A program made the translations under genes and the position numbers. Of a DNA stretch of 64,000 nucleotides, positions 1 to 9,112 are shown in pieces. How positions within the stretch are numbered: the stretch's first letter is position 1; every line of letters begins with the position of its first letter. The stretch lies in contig JAFEGW010000004.1 of the NCBI GenBank assembly GCA_018239715.1, positions 62,001 through 126,000 on the forward strand, written 5' to 3'. The DNA comes from Verrucomicrobiota bacterium (lineage in GTDB: Bacteria; Chlamydiota; Chlamydiia; Chlamydiales; Rhabdochlamydiaceae). Under the pieces are notes generated by a model. It did no database searches, had not been told where the DNA came from, and saw only the letters and a program-made list of their open reading frames with translations.

Positions 1-1
1 C

Positions 2-187
2 AATATTGGCCCTATGGTGCTCGAGCCTTATTCTAAAACTGGACACACAGAGCGGCAGCTCCGTTATCAAAGAGAGAGTCCTCAAGTCGTTCAGATGCTC
101 ATGGAGAAGGGCCTTGCCAGCGAGGAACTGTTAGAAGCAGTTCAACGCAGAGCAGTGGAAAAAAATTCCTCCGATGGATATAAATAA
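2..187 (+). CDS. C-terminal fragment of an unrecognised protein
   Basis: An open frame enters from the left edge and ends at TAA (185-187), giving the last 61 residues of a protein. The tail is charged and probably helical (for example EELLEAVQRRAVEKN), with no motif I can assign. It ends 38 bp before htrA and runs the same way, so the two could be co-transcribed. In C. trachomatis, as I recall, the gene next to htrA encodes an insulinase-type metalloprotease, but nothing visible here supports that identity. Too little is present to name a function. Confidence 0.6.
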   Translation, partial: NIGPMVLEPYSKTGHTERQLRYQRESPQVVQMLMEKGLASEELLEAVQRRAVEKNSSDGYK

Positions 188-225
188 ATTGGCCCTGTTG
201 CCGTCCAAATTTAGGAGAAAAGCTC

Positions 226-1710
226 ATGAAACTTAAAACATATCTTACCGTTGCTCTTCTTCTGGGTATTTCTACCCTCACTGTATCGATGAAGACTGCA
301 CCTGCAACTCCATCAGAAGTGGCTGCTACAGCCAAAACGGCACCCACTCCTGCTGTAAAGACCGAGCTGCCTCCCTGCACATGCGGAGCTAAGCAGCTCT
401 CCCAGTCTTTTACACGTGTGGCCAAACAAGCTAGTCCGGCTGTTGTGTTTATCAAAGTGGAGATCAACCCTGCGGACAATGATAACTTCGGCTATCAAAA
501 CGATCCCTTCTCTCCTTTTAACGACGACTTCTTGCAGCGCTTCTTTGGATTTCAAGGGAAACCCCAGCAGCCGCAGCCTCAAATCGGCCAAGGATCGGGA
601 TTTATAGTTTCTGCCGACGGATATATTATGACCAATTCCCACGTCGTCAAAGGCGCGGATAAAATTGAAGTTACCCTGAACGATGGTGAAATCAAAACAG
701 CTACTCTAGTTGGAGCCGATCCCTATACCGATTTAGCCATTATCAAAATCGAAGGGAAAGACTTTCCCTTCCTTAAGCTCGGTGATTCCGAAGCTTTGGA
801 TGTCGGCGAATGGGTCATTGCGATCGGAAGCCCGTTCCAACTTCAAGCTTCTTTAACGGTGGGAGTCGTCAGCGCCAAAGGTCGGCAAGGGTTAAACATC
901 ACTCAACTGGAAGATTTCATCCAGACAGACGCCGCGATCAACCCGGGGAATTCCGGAGGTCCTTTGCTAGACCTCGATGGAGATGTCATCGGCATCAACA
1001 CCGCCATTGTGTCGCGCAGCGGCGGCTACATGGGAATTGGATTTGCAATTCCTAGCAATATGGCCCGCAACGTGATGGATCAGATCATTAAAAAAGGATC
1101 TGTCACCCGCGGCTTCTTGGGCGTCAGCATGCAAACAGTCGACAAAGAAATTGCAGCCGGCTTTAATCTCACCAAAGTCGAAGGAGTGTTAATCTCAGGA
1201 ATCGAACCTGGATCCCCTGCCGAGAAAGCAGGACTGCAGCAAGGCGATATCCTTTTAGAATGCAATGGCAAACCGATCAAATCGCTGCAATCGTTCCGTT
1301 ATGATATCTCCCTGATGAACCCCGGGGCTAAAATCAATCTGAAAGTTTATCGCAAAGGAAAGACTCTGACAGTCCCTGTGACTTTAGGCTCCGCTTCGGA
1401 AGCCACTTCCCCTGCTGTCATCTCTCAAAAGCTGGGTATCGAAGTCGAGAATTTAAACTCTGACTATCGAAACCAACTGGGCTATGGCACAGGCGACGAA
1501 GGCGTGGTCATCACCAAAGTCAAGCCCGGCTCTCCGGCTGCTTTAGCAGGGATCCGACCCGGATGCTTGATCCAGGCCATTAACCATAAAAAAGTTTCTA
1601 ACACGAGCGAGTACGAGGCTGCCTTAAACGAAGCCTCTCAGAATAAACGAGTCTTGCTCTTGATACGGCATGGTAAGACCTCCAAGTTCTACGCCATCCG
1701 GCTCGATTAA
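226..1710 (+). CDS. htrA: Periplasmic serine protease/chaperone HtrA (DegP family)
   Basis: This is a 494-residue protein of typical DegP/HtrA length. An N-terminal hydrophobic signal sequence (about residues 5-20) is followed by a Pro/Ala/Thr-rich linker. The trypsin-like domain shows the catalytic triad: His139 in TNSHVV, Asp169 in YTDLAII and Ser243 in NPGNSGGP. Two PDZ domains follow, at roughly 290-375 and 400-490. Family knowledge: it degrades or refolds damaged envelope proteins, and in Chlamydia it is essential and can reach the inclusion or host. The start is supported by AGGAG at 213-217, eight bases before the ATG. It lies close to sucCD and ftsY, matching the chlamydial order. A GC-rich hairpin follows the stop. 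Identity is secure; export beyond the periplasm is inference. Confidence 0.97.
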   Translation: MKLKTYLTVALLLGISTLTVSMKTAPATPSEVAATAKTAPTPAVKTELPPCTCGAKQLSQSFTRVAKQASPAVVFIKVEINPADNDNFGYQNDPFSPFNDDFLQRFFGFQGKPQQPQPQIGQGSGFIVSADGYIMTNSHVVKGADKIEVTLNDGEIKTATLVGADPYTDLAIIKIEGKDFPFLKLGDSEALDVGEWVIAIGSPFQLQASLTVGVVSAKGRQGLNITQLEDFIQTDAAINPGNSGGPLLDLDGDVIGINTAIVSRSGGYMGIGFAIPSNMARNVMDQIIKKGSVTRGFLGVSMQTVDKEIAAGFNLTKVEGVLISGIEPGSPAEKAGLQQGDILLECNGKPIKSLQSFRYDISLMNPGAKINLKVYRKGKTLTVPVTLGSASEATSPAVISQKLGIEVENLNSDYRNQLGYGTGDEGVVITKVKPGSPAALAGIRPGCLIQAINHKKVSNTSEYEAALNEASQNKRVLLLIRHGKTSKFYAIRLD

Positions 1711-1721
1711 AATATTTAATA

Positions 1722-1761
1722 TACCGCCCTCCCCCTAGAGATTAGCGGAAGGGCGGCGGTA
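1722..1761 (+). terminator. GC-rich hairpin after htrA, possible terminator
   Basis: CCGCCCT (1724-1730) pairs with AGGGCGG (1750-1756), and an alternative 7-bp pairing joins TACCGCC with GGCGGTA (1755-1761). It lies 11 bp past the htrA stop and directly before the promoter of the next gene. There is no U-run, so it may instead stabilise the htrA mRNA 3' end. Confidence 0.4.
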
Positions 1762-1769
1762 TACCTTCG

Positions 1770-1798
1770 TTGACCTCTTCCTGCCAACCTGATATGAT
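1770..1798 (+). promoter_or_regulatory. sigma66/70-type promoter of the DMT transporter gene
   Basis: TTGACC (1770-1775) and TATGAT (1793-1798) are separated by exactly 17 bp. The first suitable ATG (1812) begins 13 nt after the -10 box, which predicts a leader of only about 6-7 nt. No Shine-Dalgarno sequence is present. The TTG at 1770, which would extend the reading frame, is part of the -35 box and is therefore unlikely to be the start. Confidence 0.65.
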
Positions 1799-1811
1799 TA
1801 GCTATTATTTT

Positions 1812-2774
1812 ATGTCGATAGCGGTTGTCATTTTCATGTATGGGATCTGGTCGAGCATGTTCTCGCTGGCCAAAATCGCGTTGCAGTATAGTCCTCCCGT
1901 CTTTTTGACAGGGGTGCGGATGACACTGGCCGCTGTCATCTTACTCGGTTACTTATTCCTTCGAAACCGTTCTTCGTTCAAACTGGAACGGAGGCAGTTG
2001 CTTTCGATTGCTTTTCTCGCTTTTTTTAGCATCTACCTCACCAACATCTTAGAGTTTTGGGCCCTTCAATTTCTCTCCGCTGCTAAAGCCTGCTTTATCT
2101 ACAGCCTCTCTCCTTTTTTTGCTGCGTTCTTCTCTTATCTCCATTTCGGAGAAAAGATCAACAAAACAAAGGCTCTGGGCCTCTGTATCGGGTTCTTAGG
2201 GATTATCCCCGTTCTCACTTTGCAGACAGGCGCGGAAGAGCTCGTCAATGCCTTTTCATTCTTCTCCTGGCCTACACTCGCCATCATCGGCGCTGCCATG
2301 AGCTCTGTTTACGGCTGGGTGCTTCTACGTCTGATGGTGAAAGATCAAATGATTTCTCCGATGATGGCCAATGGCAGCAGCATGTTGATCGGAGGGCTGA
2401 TGGCGTTTATTCATTCTTTCTTTTCCGACTCTTGGCATCCCACTCCCATTGCTGCTGGTAGTTTCACCCCTTTCTTGGGCTGGACGCTCCTCATGGCGTT
2501 TGTTTCGAACATTCTCTGCTATAACCTCTATGGATTCCTGCTGAAGAAATATACAGCCACTTTTCTTTCTTTTGTCGGCCTCCTCAGCCCGATTTTTGCT
2601 TCGCTCCACGGCTGGCTTTTCTTAGGAGAGCCTCTTTCGGCTTTGATCTTCTTATCCACTGCCATTGTCTGCATCGGCTTATGGATCGTCTACGCTGCGG
2701 AACTCAAGCAAGGTTATATCATTAAGTCGAAGGAAGAGCCCGTTTTAGAGTCTACTGCAATAAATAACTCTTAA
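1812..2774 (+). CDS. EamA/DMT-superfamily transporter, about 10 membrane segments
   Basis: The product is about 320 residues, very hydrophobic, with roughly ten membrane helices in two similar halves, as in EamA (drug/metabolite transporter) proteins. The short polar C-terminal tail (KSKEEPVLES) is presumably cytoplasmic. Proteins of this superfamily carry small metabolites, and in Chlamydia one member imports host S-adenosylmethionine in exchange for S-adenosylhomocysteine. I cannot tell from sequence alone whether this is that carrier. The ATG at 1812 was chosen because an upstream promoter covers the alternative starts at 1770 (TTG) and 1794 (ATG lying inside the -10 box). It is monocistronic between htrA and a TPR gene. 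Family assignment is firm; substrate is unknown. Confidence 0.85.
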   Translation: MSIAVVIFMYGIWSSMFSLAKIALQYSPPVFLTGVRMTLAAVILLGYLFLRNRSSFKLERRQLLSIAFLAFFSIYLTNILEFWALQFLSAAKACFIYSLSPFFAAFFSYLHFGEKINKTKALGLCIGFLGIIPVLTLQTGAEELVNAFSFFSWPTLAIIGAAMSSVYGWVLLRLMVKDQMISPMMANGSSMLIGGLMAFIHSFFSDSWHPTPIAAGSFTPFLGWTLLMAFVSNILCYNLYGFLLKKYTATFLSFVGLLSPIFASLHGWLFLGEPLSALIFLSTAIVCIGLWIVYAAELKQGYIIKSKEEPVLESTAINNS

Positions 2775-2895
2775 TTTCAGAGATCTTATTTTCGACCTTT
2801 GAAGAGAAGCGGAGCATGTTGTGTACGGAAAAAGTTTGATTGTTTAAATCACACTTTATCGCTATAACTTTGGCACATTTTTTACCAAGGTTTCT

Positions 2896-3819
2896 ATGGC
2901 TCATCGAATTCCAGCTTTTTCATCTAACGTCGCTCCAGTGCAAAGCGCCTTCACGGGCAGTCCGACATCTACATCTGAGATGGCTAAAATTAGATTGCCC
3001 CTATCCTCTATTAGTCTTCCTCCATCCTCTCACGCTTCCACAGCAGAGAAAGCAGATATGACAGGAAAACGTCTGATACAACTCCAAAACATGGCTGAAC
3101 CCCCTCTAAAAAAATCTGCTACTTTAAAACCCAGAAGTCGCCCTGATAAATTGGCTATCGATCGTCTTTTTGATGCCCACGCTTATACCGAGGCATTAGA
3201 TGTTTGTGAAAAAACTTTAGCGCGCAACCCTCACGATCAAAATGCTTTCTTTAAAAAAGCTGTCTGTCTGTGGCACCTAGGGCAAGTACAAGAATCAATA
3301 GAGTGTCTCACCCACTATCTGATGAAATACCCTAATGATGCTCAAGCTTGGGCTCGAAAGGGCGCTATTTTGATCTACCAGCATCAATATCCTCAAGCCC
3401 TGAAGGATTTGCGAAAAAGCGAAGTACTCGACCCATCAGATCTTGTTTTAGAATTTTATATCTTTGGATTTAGCTGTGAAAGTTTCAGACAAGTTGCAAC
3501 ATCAGCTCCTTATTATTTGCGGCACCCCGATCCTTCCCTTTCAGCAGAAGATGTACATCTTCTGCACGCCTTTTTCTTTGCCTCTCATAAAGAATATGAA
3601 TCTGCAATGCAAGAAATCCAAAAAGCGAGAAAATCCCCTAATGACCTCGCCGGCCGCATTTTAAAAGTCCTAAAACGAGATTCTAAACGTCTCAAACAAG
3701 AAACGCAGGAAAAAAACAAAACGCTCCTATCGACTGGATATCTGCCTATTTCATCACTAGTGCATCCACACGACCTCGATCCCCAAGAAGCTAGCCCCTT
3801 CTCACCCTTGTCCGTTTAG
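2896..3819 (+). CDS. TPR-repeat protein with Ser/Thr/Pro-rich N-terminus, possible effector
   Basis: The first 85 or so residues are rich in Ser, Thr, Pro and Ala and probably disordered (SAFTGSPTSTSEMAK and similar). Residues of about 90-250 form tandem tetratricopeptide repeats: FDAHAYTEALDVCEKTL, then a repeat with WHLGQVQESIECL, then QHQYPQALKDLRKSEVLDP. The tail is again low in complexity. TPRs bind peptide partners. There is no signal peptide or membrane helix, and the disordered N-terminus resembles type III secreted chlamydial proteins, but secretion is inference. The protein encoded at 5813 has the same architecture, and the two flank an ABC exporter. A weak AAGG precedes the ATG. 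No enzymatic domain is visible. Confidence 0.8.
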   Translation: MAHRIPAFSSNVAPVQSAFTGSPTSTSEMAKIRLPLSSISLPPSSHASTAEKADMTGKRLIQLQNMAEPPLKKSATLKPRSRPDKLAIDRLFDAHAYTEALDVCEKTLARNPHDQNAFFKKAVCLWHLGQVQESIECLTHYLMKYPNDAQAWARKGAILIYQHQYPQALKDLRKSEVLDPSDLVLEFYIFGFSCESFRQVATSAPYYLRHPDPSLSAEDVHLLHAFFFASHKEYESAMQEIQKARKSPNDLAGRILKVLKRDSKRLKQETQEKNKTLLSTGYLPISSLVHPHDLDPQEASPFSPLSV

Positions 3820-3889
3820 CAACAATTTCTTAATATTTCCCCTTCCGAAAAATCTGGAAAAATCAGAAAATATAGGAGTGAGGTAGAAG

Positions 3890-5662
3890 ATGAAAAGAAA
3901 TCCCTATACATCTTTAACCCGATTTCTGTGGCATTTTAGCCGGCGGTACCGCTGGCATGTTGCAGGGCTTTTCATAGTGGGACTTGTGTGGGCGGCTTAT
4001 TTTTCTTTAAACCCCGCGATGATCAAGCTCATCATCGATGCCGTCACCGACCATCCTCATGATTTGATGGACCACGCCTTGGTTCCCATCGTAGGTTTTT
4101 TTGGAATGGGCTTTTTGCTCACTTCTCTGAGCACGGCCTATGATTATATCATTTTGAAGCTCTTTCCTCGCTTTAGATCGGATATTATTGAAGAAACATA
4201 TACCTATCTGCAGCACCACTCGTATCAATTTTTTCAGACGCATCTCGCGGGGACGCTCTCCAATAAAATCTCCGACCTTTCGAAAGGAGCGGTCTCGATT
4301 ATCACTTCGATTATCGACGATTTTTTTTCCCGCACTTTGCTGTTTACTTTCGGCCTTGGGACCTTATTTTGGGTTCACCCTCTTTTTGCAGCAGCTTTGA
4401 TCGCTTGGGCAATCCTTTTCTTCGGCCTTTCTTTTTACCTCGCCCGCAAGTCGGAGCAATACAGCGTCGATTTTTCAGAAGCACGCAGCGGCGTTATGGG
4501 AAAAATCGTCGACTCTATCACCAATGTTTTAAACATCAAACTCTTTGCTACTCAAACTTACGAGCATGGATATCTTCGCAGGCATCTGGGGGAAATGATC
4601 CAAAAAGAGCAGCGTCTTCACTGGTATATGCTCAAACTCAAGCTCGTCCAAAGCTTTTCGGTCACCCTTCTTCTCCTTGTCATGATGAGTCTGCTTATTT
4701 ATACCCGCATTCAAGGACTTATCACGGTAGGTGATTTTGCCTTGGTCTTGACACTCACCACAGGAATCGTCGATGAGACCTTCTATCTTGCCCTGCAATT
4801 CGTCTATTTTTCAGAAGATGTGGGCGTCTGTAAACAAGCTTTGTCGATTTTGACCAAACAACCGGAAGCACTCGATTCTCCTCGTGCAACCCCCTTGATT
4901 GTCGAGGGTGGAGAAATTGTCTTCAAAGACGTCTCCTTTGGCTATAGCGAGGGAAAACCGATTTTTACCCACCTCAATTTAAGAATCGGTCCAGGAGAAA
5001 AAGTAGGACTGGTCGGTCTATCGGGCAGCGGCAAAACGACTCTCGTCCATTTACTCTTACGTCTCTACGAAGTCGAGAGCGGTGAAATCTTGATCGATGG
5101 TCAGAATATCGCCCACGTCACTCGAGAGTCGCTGGCCCAAAACATGGCGATGATTCCTCAAGATACGGTTCTTTTTCATCGGACGATTTATGAAAACATT
5201 CTCTATGGCAAGCTCGACTCGACTGAAAAAGACATCATAGAGGCCGCCAAAAAAGCCTACTGCCATCCATTTATCCTGCAAATGAAAGAGGGATATCAAA
5301 CCCTGGTCGGAGAGCGGGGTATGAAACTCTCGGGGGGACAACGTCAACGGCTGGCAATTGCACGGGCCATTCTCAAAAATGCGCCCATTCTTATCTTGGA
5401 TGAAGCGACTTCTGCCCTCGATTCTCTGACTGAACAACAAATCCAAGAAAGCCTTCTCCATCTCATGCAAAACCGCACGACCTTGGCCATTGCCCATCGC
5501 CTCTCGACACTCCATCAAATGGACAGGATCTGCTTCTTCGAGCAGGGACGCGTGATCGAAGAAGGAACCCACCAAGAGCTGCTAGAAAAAAACGGTCGTT
5601 ATGCCCAGCTCTGGCATATGCAGTCACTGGAGTTCCCTGCAAAAATGCCTTCCTTAGTTTAA
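3890..5662 (+). CDS. ABC exporter, fused membrane and ATPase domains (MsbA/ATM-like)
   Basis: This 590-residue half-transporter of standard length has a six-helix membrane domain (residues of about 20-310) and a nucleotide-binding domain (about 335-580). The Walker A motif GLSGSGKTT is at 376-384, the signature LSGGQRQR begins at 480, Walker B ILILDEATSALD follows near 500, and the H-loop lies in LAIAHRLST. It should act as a homodimer pumping a lipid, peptide or small molecule outward using ATP. The start is marked by a strong AGGAGTGAGG Shine-Dalgarno sequence. The gene is flanked by two similar TPR proteins, which might be partners or cargo, but this is only positional inference. The substrate cannot be assigned. 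Confidence 0.93.
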   Translation: MKRNPYTSLTRFLWHFSRRYRWHVAGLFIVGLVWAAYFSLNPAMIKLIIDAVTDHPHDLMDHALVPIVGFFGMGFLLTSLSTAYDYIILKLFPRFRSDIIEETYTYLQHHSYQFFQTHLAGTLSNKISDLSKGAVSIITSIIDDFFSRTLLFTFGLGTLFWVHPLFAAALIAWAILFFGLSFYLARKSEQYSVDFSEARSGVMGKIVDSITNVLNIKLFATQTYEHGYLRRHLGEMIQKEQRLHWYMLKLKLVQSFSVTLLLLVMMSLLIYTRIQGLITVGDFALVLTLTTGIVDETFYLALQFVYFSEDVGVCKQALSILTKQPEALDSPRATPLIVEGGEIVFKDVSFGYSEGKPIFTHLNLRIGPGEKVGLVGLSGSGKTTLVHLLLRLYEVESGEILIDGQNIAHVTRESLAQNMAMIPQDTVLFHRTIYENILYGKLDSTEKDIIEAAKKAYCHPFILQMKEGYQTLVGERGMKLSGGQRQRLAIARAILKNAPILILDEATSALDSLTEQQIQESLLHLMQNRTTLAIAHRLSTLHQMDRICFFEQGRVIEEGTHQELLEKNGRYAQLWHMQSLEFPAKMPSLV

Positions 5663-5812
5663 AAATATATATTTTTTTTACCAAGAAAACCCCTTTTAAT
5701 TATCGATTATCAATCAGCAGGAACAAAAAAGAATTTTTCCCTCGAAAATCCCATTTTTATTAATGCTTTCAGGTGATAGAGTTTTGCCTTTTTTACAAAA
5801 AAGGAACCCCCT

Positions 5813-7087
5813 ATGGCAACACGACCTCTGAATGGATCTTTCATCACGACTCCTCAAGACCCATATTATGTTTTTCCCTCTCTCCTTGTACCTCCTGATA
5901 CAACCCCTCTTTCTCCACTTCCTTTACCTGCTGTTCAAGCGGTAGGTCTTCGTACTCTCCAACCCAGAGCAGCTTTTACACCTTTGGATAATTCACTCGG
6001 TCTTTCTCCCACATCTACAGGCTCATCTCGTAAAGCAGTGAAGTTGGAAGAACGCGCAAGAGAAAATGGTGTTGTTGCACAAGCATTAGCTGGTATTGCA
6101 AGCAGCCAAGGTGCAAATAATACCCTTCTTCCTCCGCGCGTTTCTCTTGCCACAGCACCTTCTTCTTCCCGAGATATTCCCTACACGGGCAGCTTTGTTT
6201 TAGCTACACCTAAACCGATTTTTGTCCCAGAAGGGAGTCAGCCTGCACAACCTGCCCCTGCAGCTGCCCCTCCACAACCTGCTCGCAGAAAAAGAAGAGA
6301 GCTGGACTGGAAAGATGGAACACCTGCTGCTTATCGGCAAGCTCCCAACACCGCAGGAGGTGAAAAAAAAGTGAGGCCCGAGCCACTACCTGCTGTCCAT
6401 TCTTTTCCTGTCCTTTCTGCAAGGCCCATCTTGCCAAAAAGAGAGGTAAAAGCAGAAACGGCTGTCAAAAGCGAAGAAGCTGAGCAACAACTCCCGGAGC
6501 TCAGAACAGTTCGAACACCTGCTCGAAGAGCTTCCCGCCTTAAAAAGGAGCCGAAAGCGGGCTTTGACTTCCAAGAAACAATCACGCCGGACAATTTCCG
6601 TGCGACTATTGCCGCACGTCGAACAAGTGGAAGCTCCACCTTCTATGAATCTTCTAATGATTCGATAGATTCTAGTGAAAGTCTCTATAAGGCAGCTGAC
6701 TATATCGAGCAGAAAAAATACCAAGCAGCTGTTGGAGCCCTTTATCAAGCATTGTTCTTCTTACACGGAAAAGAGGGATTTATTTTTCTCATGATGCTCG
6801 AGCTAAATACGGTAATCCGTGCAAATACCGATCGCCGGATTACCTCATCGGGACCTGAAAACGATTTAGATGTGTTGATTCTCCGAGCGATTTACAAAAT
6901 CAAGCATGGAAAACTTGAAAGCGCTAAAATAGACTTGCAGCAAGTTTTAACTCAAAGACCCCATGAGCAATTAGCTCAGATTCTTTTAGATCATGCTAAC
7001 ATCATTATCCATCGTCCTGCTGATTTGAACTGGACGCCTGCAGGAAAGACTCCCAAGCAGGAGCTAGCAGGAACATCTCCTAGCTGA
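5813..7087 (+). CDS. Long disordered Pro/Ser/Ala-rich protein with C-terminal TPR-like domain
   Basis: This is a 424-residue protein. About the first 280 residues are low in complexity, with many Pro, Ala, Ser and short basic stretches (for example QPARRKRRELDW, and KKVRPEPLP further on). The last 130 residues are helical and TPR-like: SLYKAADYIEQKKYQAAVGAL and a second unit ending in LESAKIDLQQVLTQRP. No signal peptide or membrane segment is seen. The architecture parallels the TPR protein at 2896 on the other side of the ABC exporter, so the two may be distant paralogues. Basic clusters might serve as nuclear localisation signals if the protein is secreted into a host; this is speculative. 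AAGGA precedes the ATG by about 7 nt. It converges on the M50 protease gene with a 7-bp gap. Confidence 0.75.
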   Translation: MATRPLNGSFITTPQDPYYVFPSLLVPPDTTPLSPLPLPAVQAVGLRTLQPRAAFTPLDNSLGLSPTSTGSSRKAVKLEERARENGVVAQALAGIASSQGANNTLLPPRVSLATAPSSSRDIPYTGSFVLATPKPIFVPEGSQPAQPAPAAAPPQPARRKRRELDWKDGTPAAYRQAPNTAGGEKKVRPEPLPAVHSFPVLSARPILPKREVKAETAVKSEEAEQQLPELRTVRTPARRASRLKKEPKAGFDFQETITPDNFRATIAARRTSGSSTFYESSNDSIDSSESLYKAADYIEQKKYQAAVGALYQALFFLHGKEGFIFLMMLELNTVIRANTDRRITSSGPENDLDVLILRAIYKIKHGKLESAKIDLQQVLTQRPHEQLAQILLDHANIIIHRPADLNWTPAGKTPKQELAGTSPS

Positions 7088-7094
7088 GAGCCTT

Positions 7095-8240
7095 TTAATC
7101 GAATGTTGCAGCAAATTCCTGGAAAGCAGGACTGCTGCGCACTTCATCAAAGGCTTTTTCAGCGATGATCTCTTTGAGATTTTCCACGCCGCTTTGACGG
7201 GCTGTCTGAAGCCAGCCGACAGAAGCCTCCGCTTGTTTTAGATGCGCGGCAGCATAGGCGCTGCGAAGGGCCACTTCCGCTTCAGGGACATATTGAAAGA
7301 CCGACCCAGCGAGTTCCATCACCATGGAGAAATCTCCCTGCTCGAAAGCAATACGGTGGAGCAAAACAAGGCTATCGGGATCTAACCGGTCTTTCAAAGG
7401 AAGGAGCATCCGGTAAGCTTCCTGGGCATGTCCTTGGTCGTAATGCAGAAATGCCGCATATTGCGTTGCTGTGTCATAGATCATCCCTTCCTTGGCAGTG
7501 GCTCTCAAGTTCTCAAAAGATTCTAGAGCTTTTTCTTTGTTGCCCTGACGGAGATTCAGCTCACCTTCGAGGAATTTTTTTTTAAATTCATCGCTCCGGT
7601 CGCTATCGCGGACAAAACGGCTCTTGCGGAAGTTGTCAAAATTTTCAAACGCAAATAGAAAGAAGACAGCGCCTGCCAAAAAGTTCTGCGTGAGGAAAAG
7701 CATCAGGCATAAGGCAAGGCTTAAGATGGCGCTGAAGAGAAAAGTGTACCGAAGCCCCTTGTAGCTGAAAAACTTCTCCATTGTAATCCGCACTAACTGA
7801 CCGCCATCGAGCGGCAAAACCGGCAGCAAGTTGACAACGGTCCAGATGCCGTTCACAACGAGGATTTGCATCATGAGATGGCCTGCATAGCCGGTGCTGA
7901 GCGCCGGAATGTCTTTGAGAAAGAAAACAGCAACGACGATCAAAAACCCAAAAACAGGCCCGTTTAAGGTGATCAAAAACTGCTTCCAAAAGGGAAGTTT
8001 TTCCCCATCATGGTAAGTCAGGCCTCCCATCGCGACCAGCTCAATTCGAGGATGACGGCCGAATAAAAGAGCAGTTAAAGCGTGGCCATATTCATGAAAG
8101 AGGACCGAGATAAAAATAACGGCGACCCAAATGAACATTTTAAAAAAATCGCCTTCTCCAAAGAGAATCGCGATCAAAGCGGCCATGATCCAGAATGAAG
8201 GATAGATCGCAATCGGGATATGGCCAGGAATACGGATCAT
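7095..8240 (-). CDS. Site-2-type intramembrane metalloprotease (M50) with TPR-like C-terminus
   Basis: This is a 381-residue polytopic membrane protein. The zinc site HEYGH (His49, Glu50, His53) lies in the second hydrophobic segment, and the third ligand Asp145 lies in VLPLDGG, both diagnostic of M50 site-2 proteases. Unlike RseP it has no PDZ domain in the middle; instead residues 235-381 are soluble and helical, with TPR-like units ([17 protein letters not shown]). Family knowledge: such enzymes cut membrane-spanning regulators or signal-peptide remnants. Its ATG overlaps the sucD stop by four bases, so it is the last gene of a sucC-sucD-protease operon, an unusual pairing with a TCA-cycle enzyme. 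The function is likely proteolytic; the target is unknown. Confidence 0.88.
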   Translation of the reverse strand: MIRIPGHIPIAIYPSFWIMAALIAILFGEGDFFKMFIWVAVIFISVLFHEYGHALTALLFGRHPRIELVAMGGLTYHDGEKLPFWKQFLITLNGPVFGFLIVVAVFFLKDIPALSTGYAGHLMMQILVVNGIWTVVNLLPVLPLDGGQLVRITMEKFFSYKGLRYTFLFSAILSLALCLMLFLTQNFLAGAVFFLFAFENFDNFRKSRFVRDSDRSDEFKKKFLEGELNLRQGNKEKALESFENLRATAKEGMIYDTATQYAAFLHYDQGHAQEAYRMLLPLKDRLDPDSLVLLHRIAFEQGDFSMVMELAGSVFQYVPEAEVALRSAYAAAHLKQAEASVGWLQTARQSGVENLKEIIAEKAFDEVRSSPAFQEFAATFD

Positions 8241-9112
8241 TTCTTGAGGGCCTCGAGCATGGTTTTCCCTAGGAGAGCAGGACTTTCTGCAATCGCAACG
8301 CCGGCTTTTTTCAGAGCTTCGATCTTATCTTTTGCTGCTCCTTTTCCGCCAGAGACAATTGCGCCGGCATGACCCATGCGTTTTCCCGCAGGAGCTGTCA
8401 TTCCAGCGATGAACGCAGCTACGGGTTTAGAAGAGTGGTGCTTAATCCATTCGGCAGCGGCCTCTTCAGCATCGCCTCCGATTTCTCCAATGAGCAAAAT
8501 TCCTTCGGTTTGAGGGTCTTTTTCAAAAAGCTTGAGTACATCTATAAAATTCGTTCCATTGAGAGGATCGCCCCCAATTCCAACACAGGTGGATTGGCCC
8601 AGGCCTAAAAGCGAGGTTTGCCAAACAGCCTCATAAGTCAATGTTCCGGAACGAGAGACAATGCCGATCTTCCCTTTCTTGTGGATATACCCTGGCATGA
8701 TGCCGATTTTGCAAGCATCCGGTGTAATGATGCCGGGACAGTTCGGGCCGATCAGGCGGCTTCTTTGCGACGCCCTCATCACCCGGCTGACCTCGATCAT
8801 ATCGCGCACAGGGATTCCTTCCGTGATACAAATGATTAAATGAATCCCCGCATCCTCCGCTTCCAAGATGGCATTGGCGGCAAAAGGAGCAGGAACAAAA
8901 ATCATCGTCGCATCGGGATGGACAGCCTTTTTTGCTTCGTAGACGGTATCAAAAACCGGGAGCCCTAAAATTTCCTGGCCTCCCTTGCCCGGCGTGACGC
9001 CTCCCACAAACTTCGAGCCGTAGAGAAGGCATTGCTCGGTATGGTACCGACCGGCTTTTCCGGAGATTCCTTGCGTAATGACGCGTGTATTTTTATCGAT
9101 GAGAATGGGCAC
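8237..9112 (-). CDS. sucD: Succinyl-CoA synthetase alpha subunit
   Basis: This 291-residue protein is of typical length. It has the CoA-binding Rossmann domain at the N-terminus ([17 protein letters not shown]) and the phosphohistidine His248 in [12 protein letters not shown]. With SucC it interconverts succinyl-CoA and succinate, making ATP or GTP by substrate-level phosphorylation. The start codon is GTG at 9112, giving the canonical [11 protein letters not shown]; it overlaps the end of sucC by 20 bases, indicating translational coupling. Its stop overlaps the start of the M50 protease gene. No key residue is missing. Confidence 0.97.
   Translation of the reverse strand: MPILIDKNTRVITQGISGKAGRYHTEQCLLYGSKFVGGVTPGKGGQEILGLPVFDTVYEAKKAVHPDATMIFVPAPFAANAILEAEDAGIHLIICITEGIPVRDMIEVSRVMRASQRSRLIGPNCPGIITPDACKIGIMPGYIHKKGKIGIVSRSGTLTYEAVWQTSLLGLGQSTCVGIGGDPLNGTNFIDVLKLFEKDPQTEGILLIGEIGGDAEEAAAEWIKHHSSKPVAAFIAGMTAPAGKRMGHAGAIVSGGKGAAKDKIEALKKAGVAIAESPALLGKTMLEALKK

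Noticed and set aside
5057-5575. 172-residue antisense frame in the ABC exporter
   Set aside because: Falls in the nucleotide-binding domain; shadow only.
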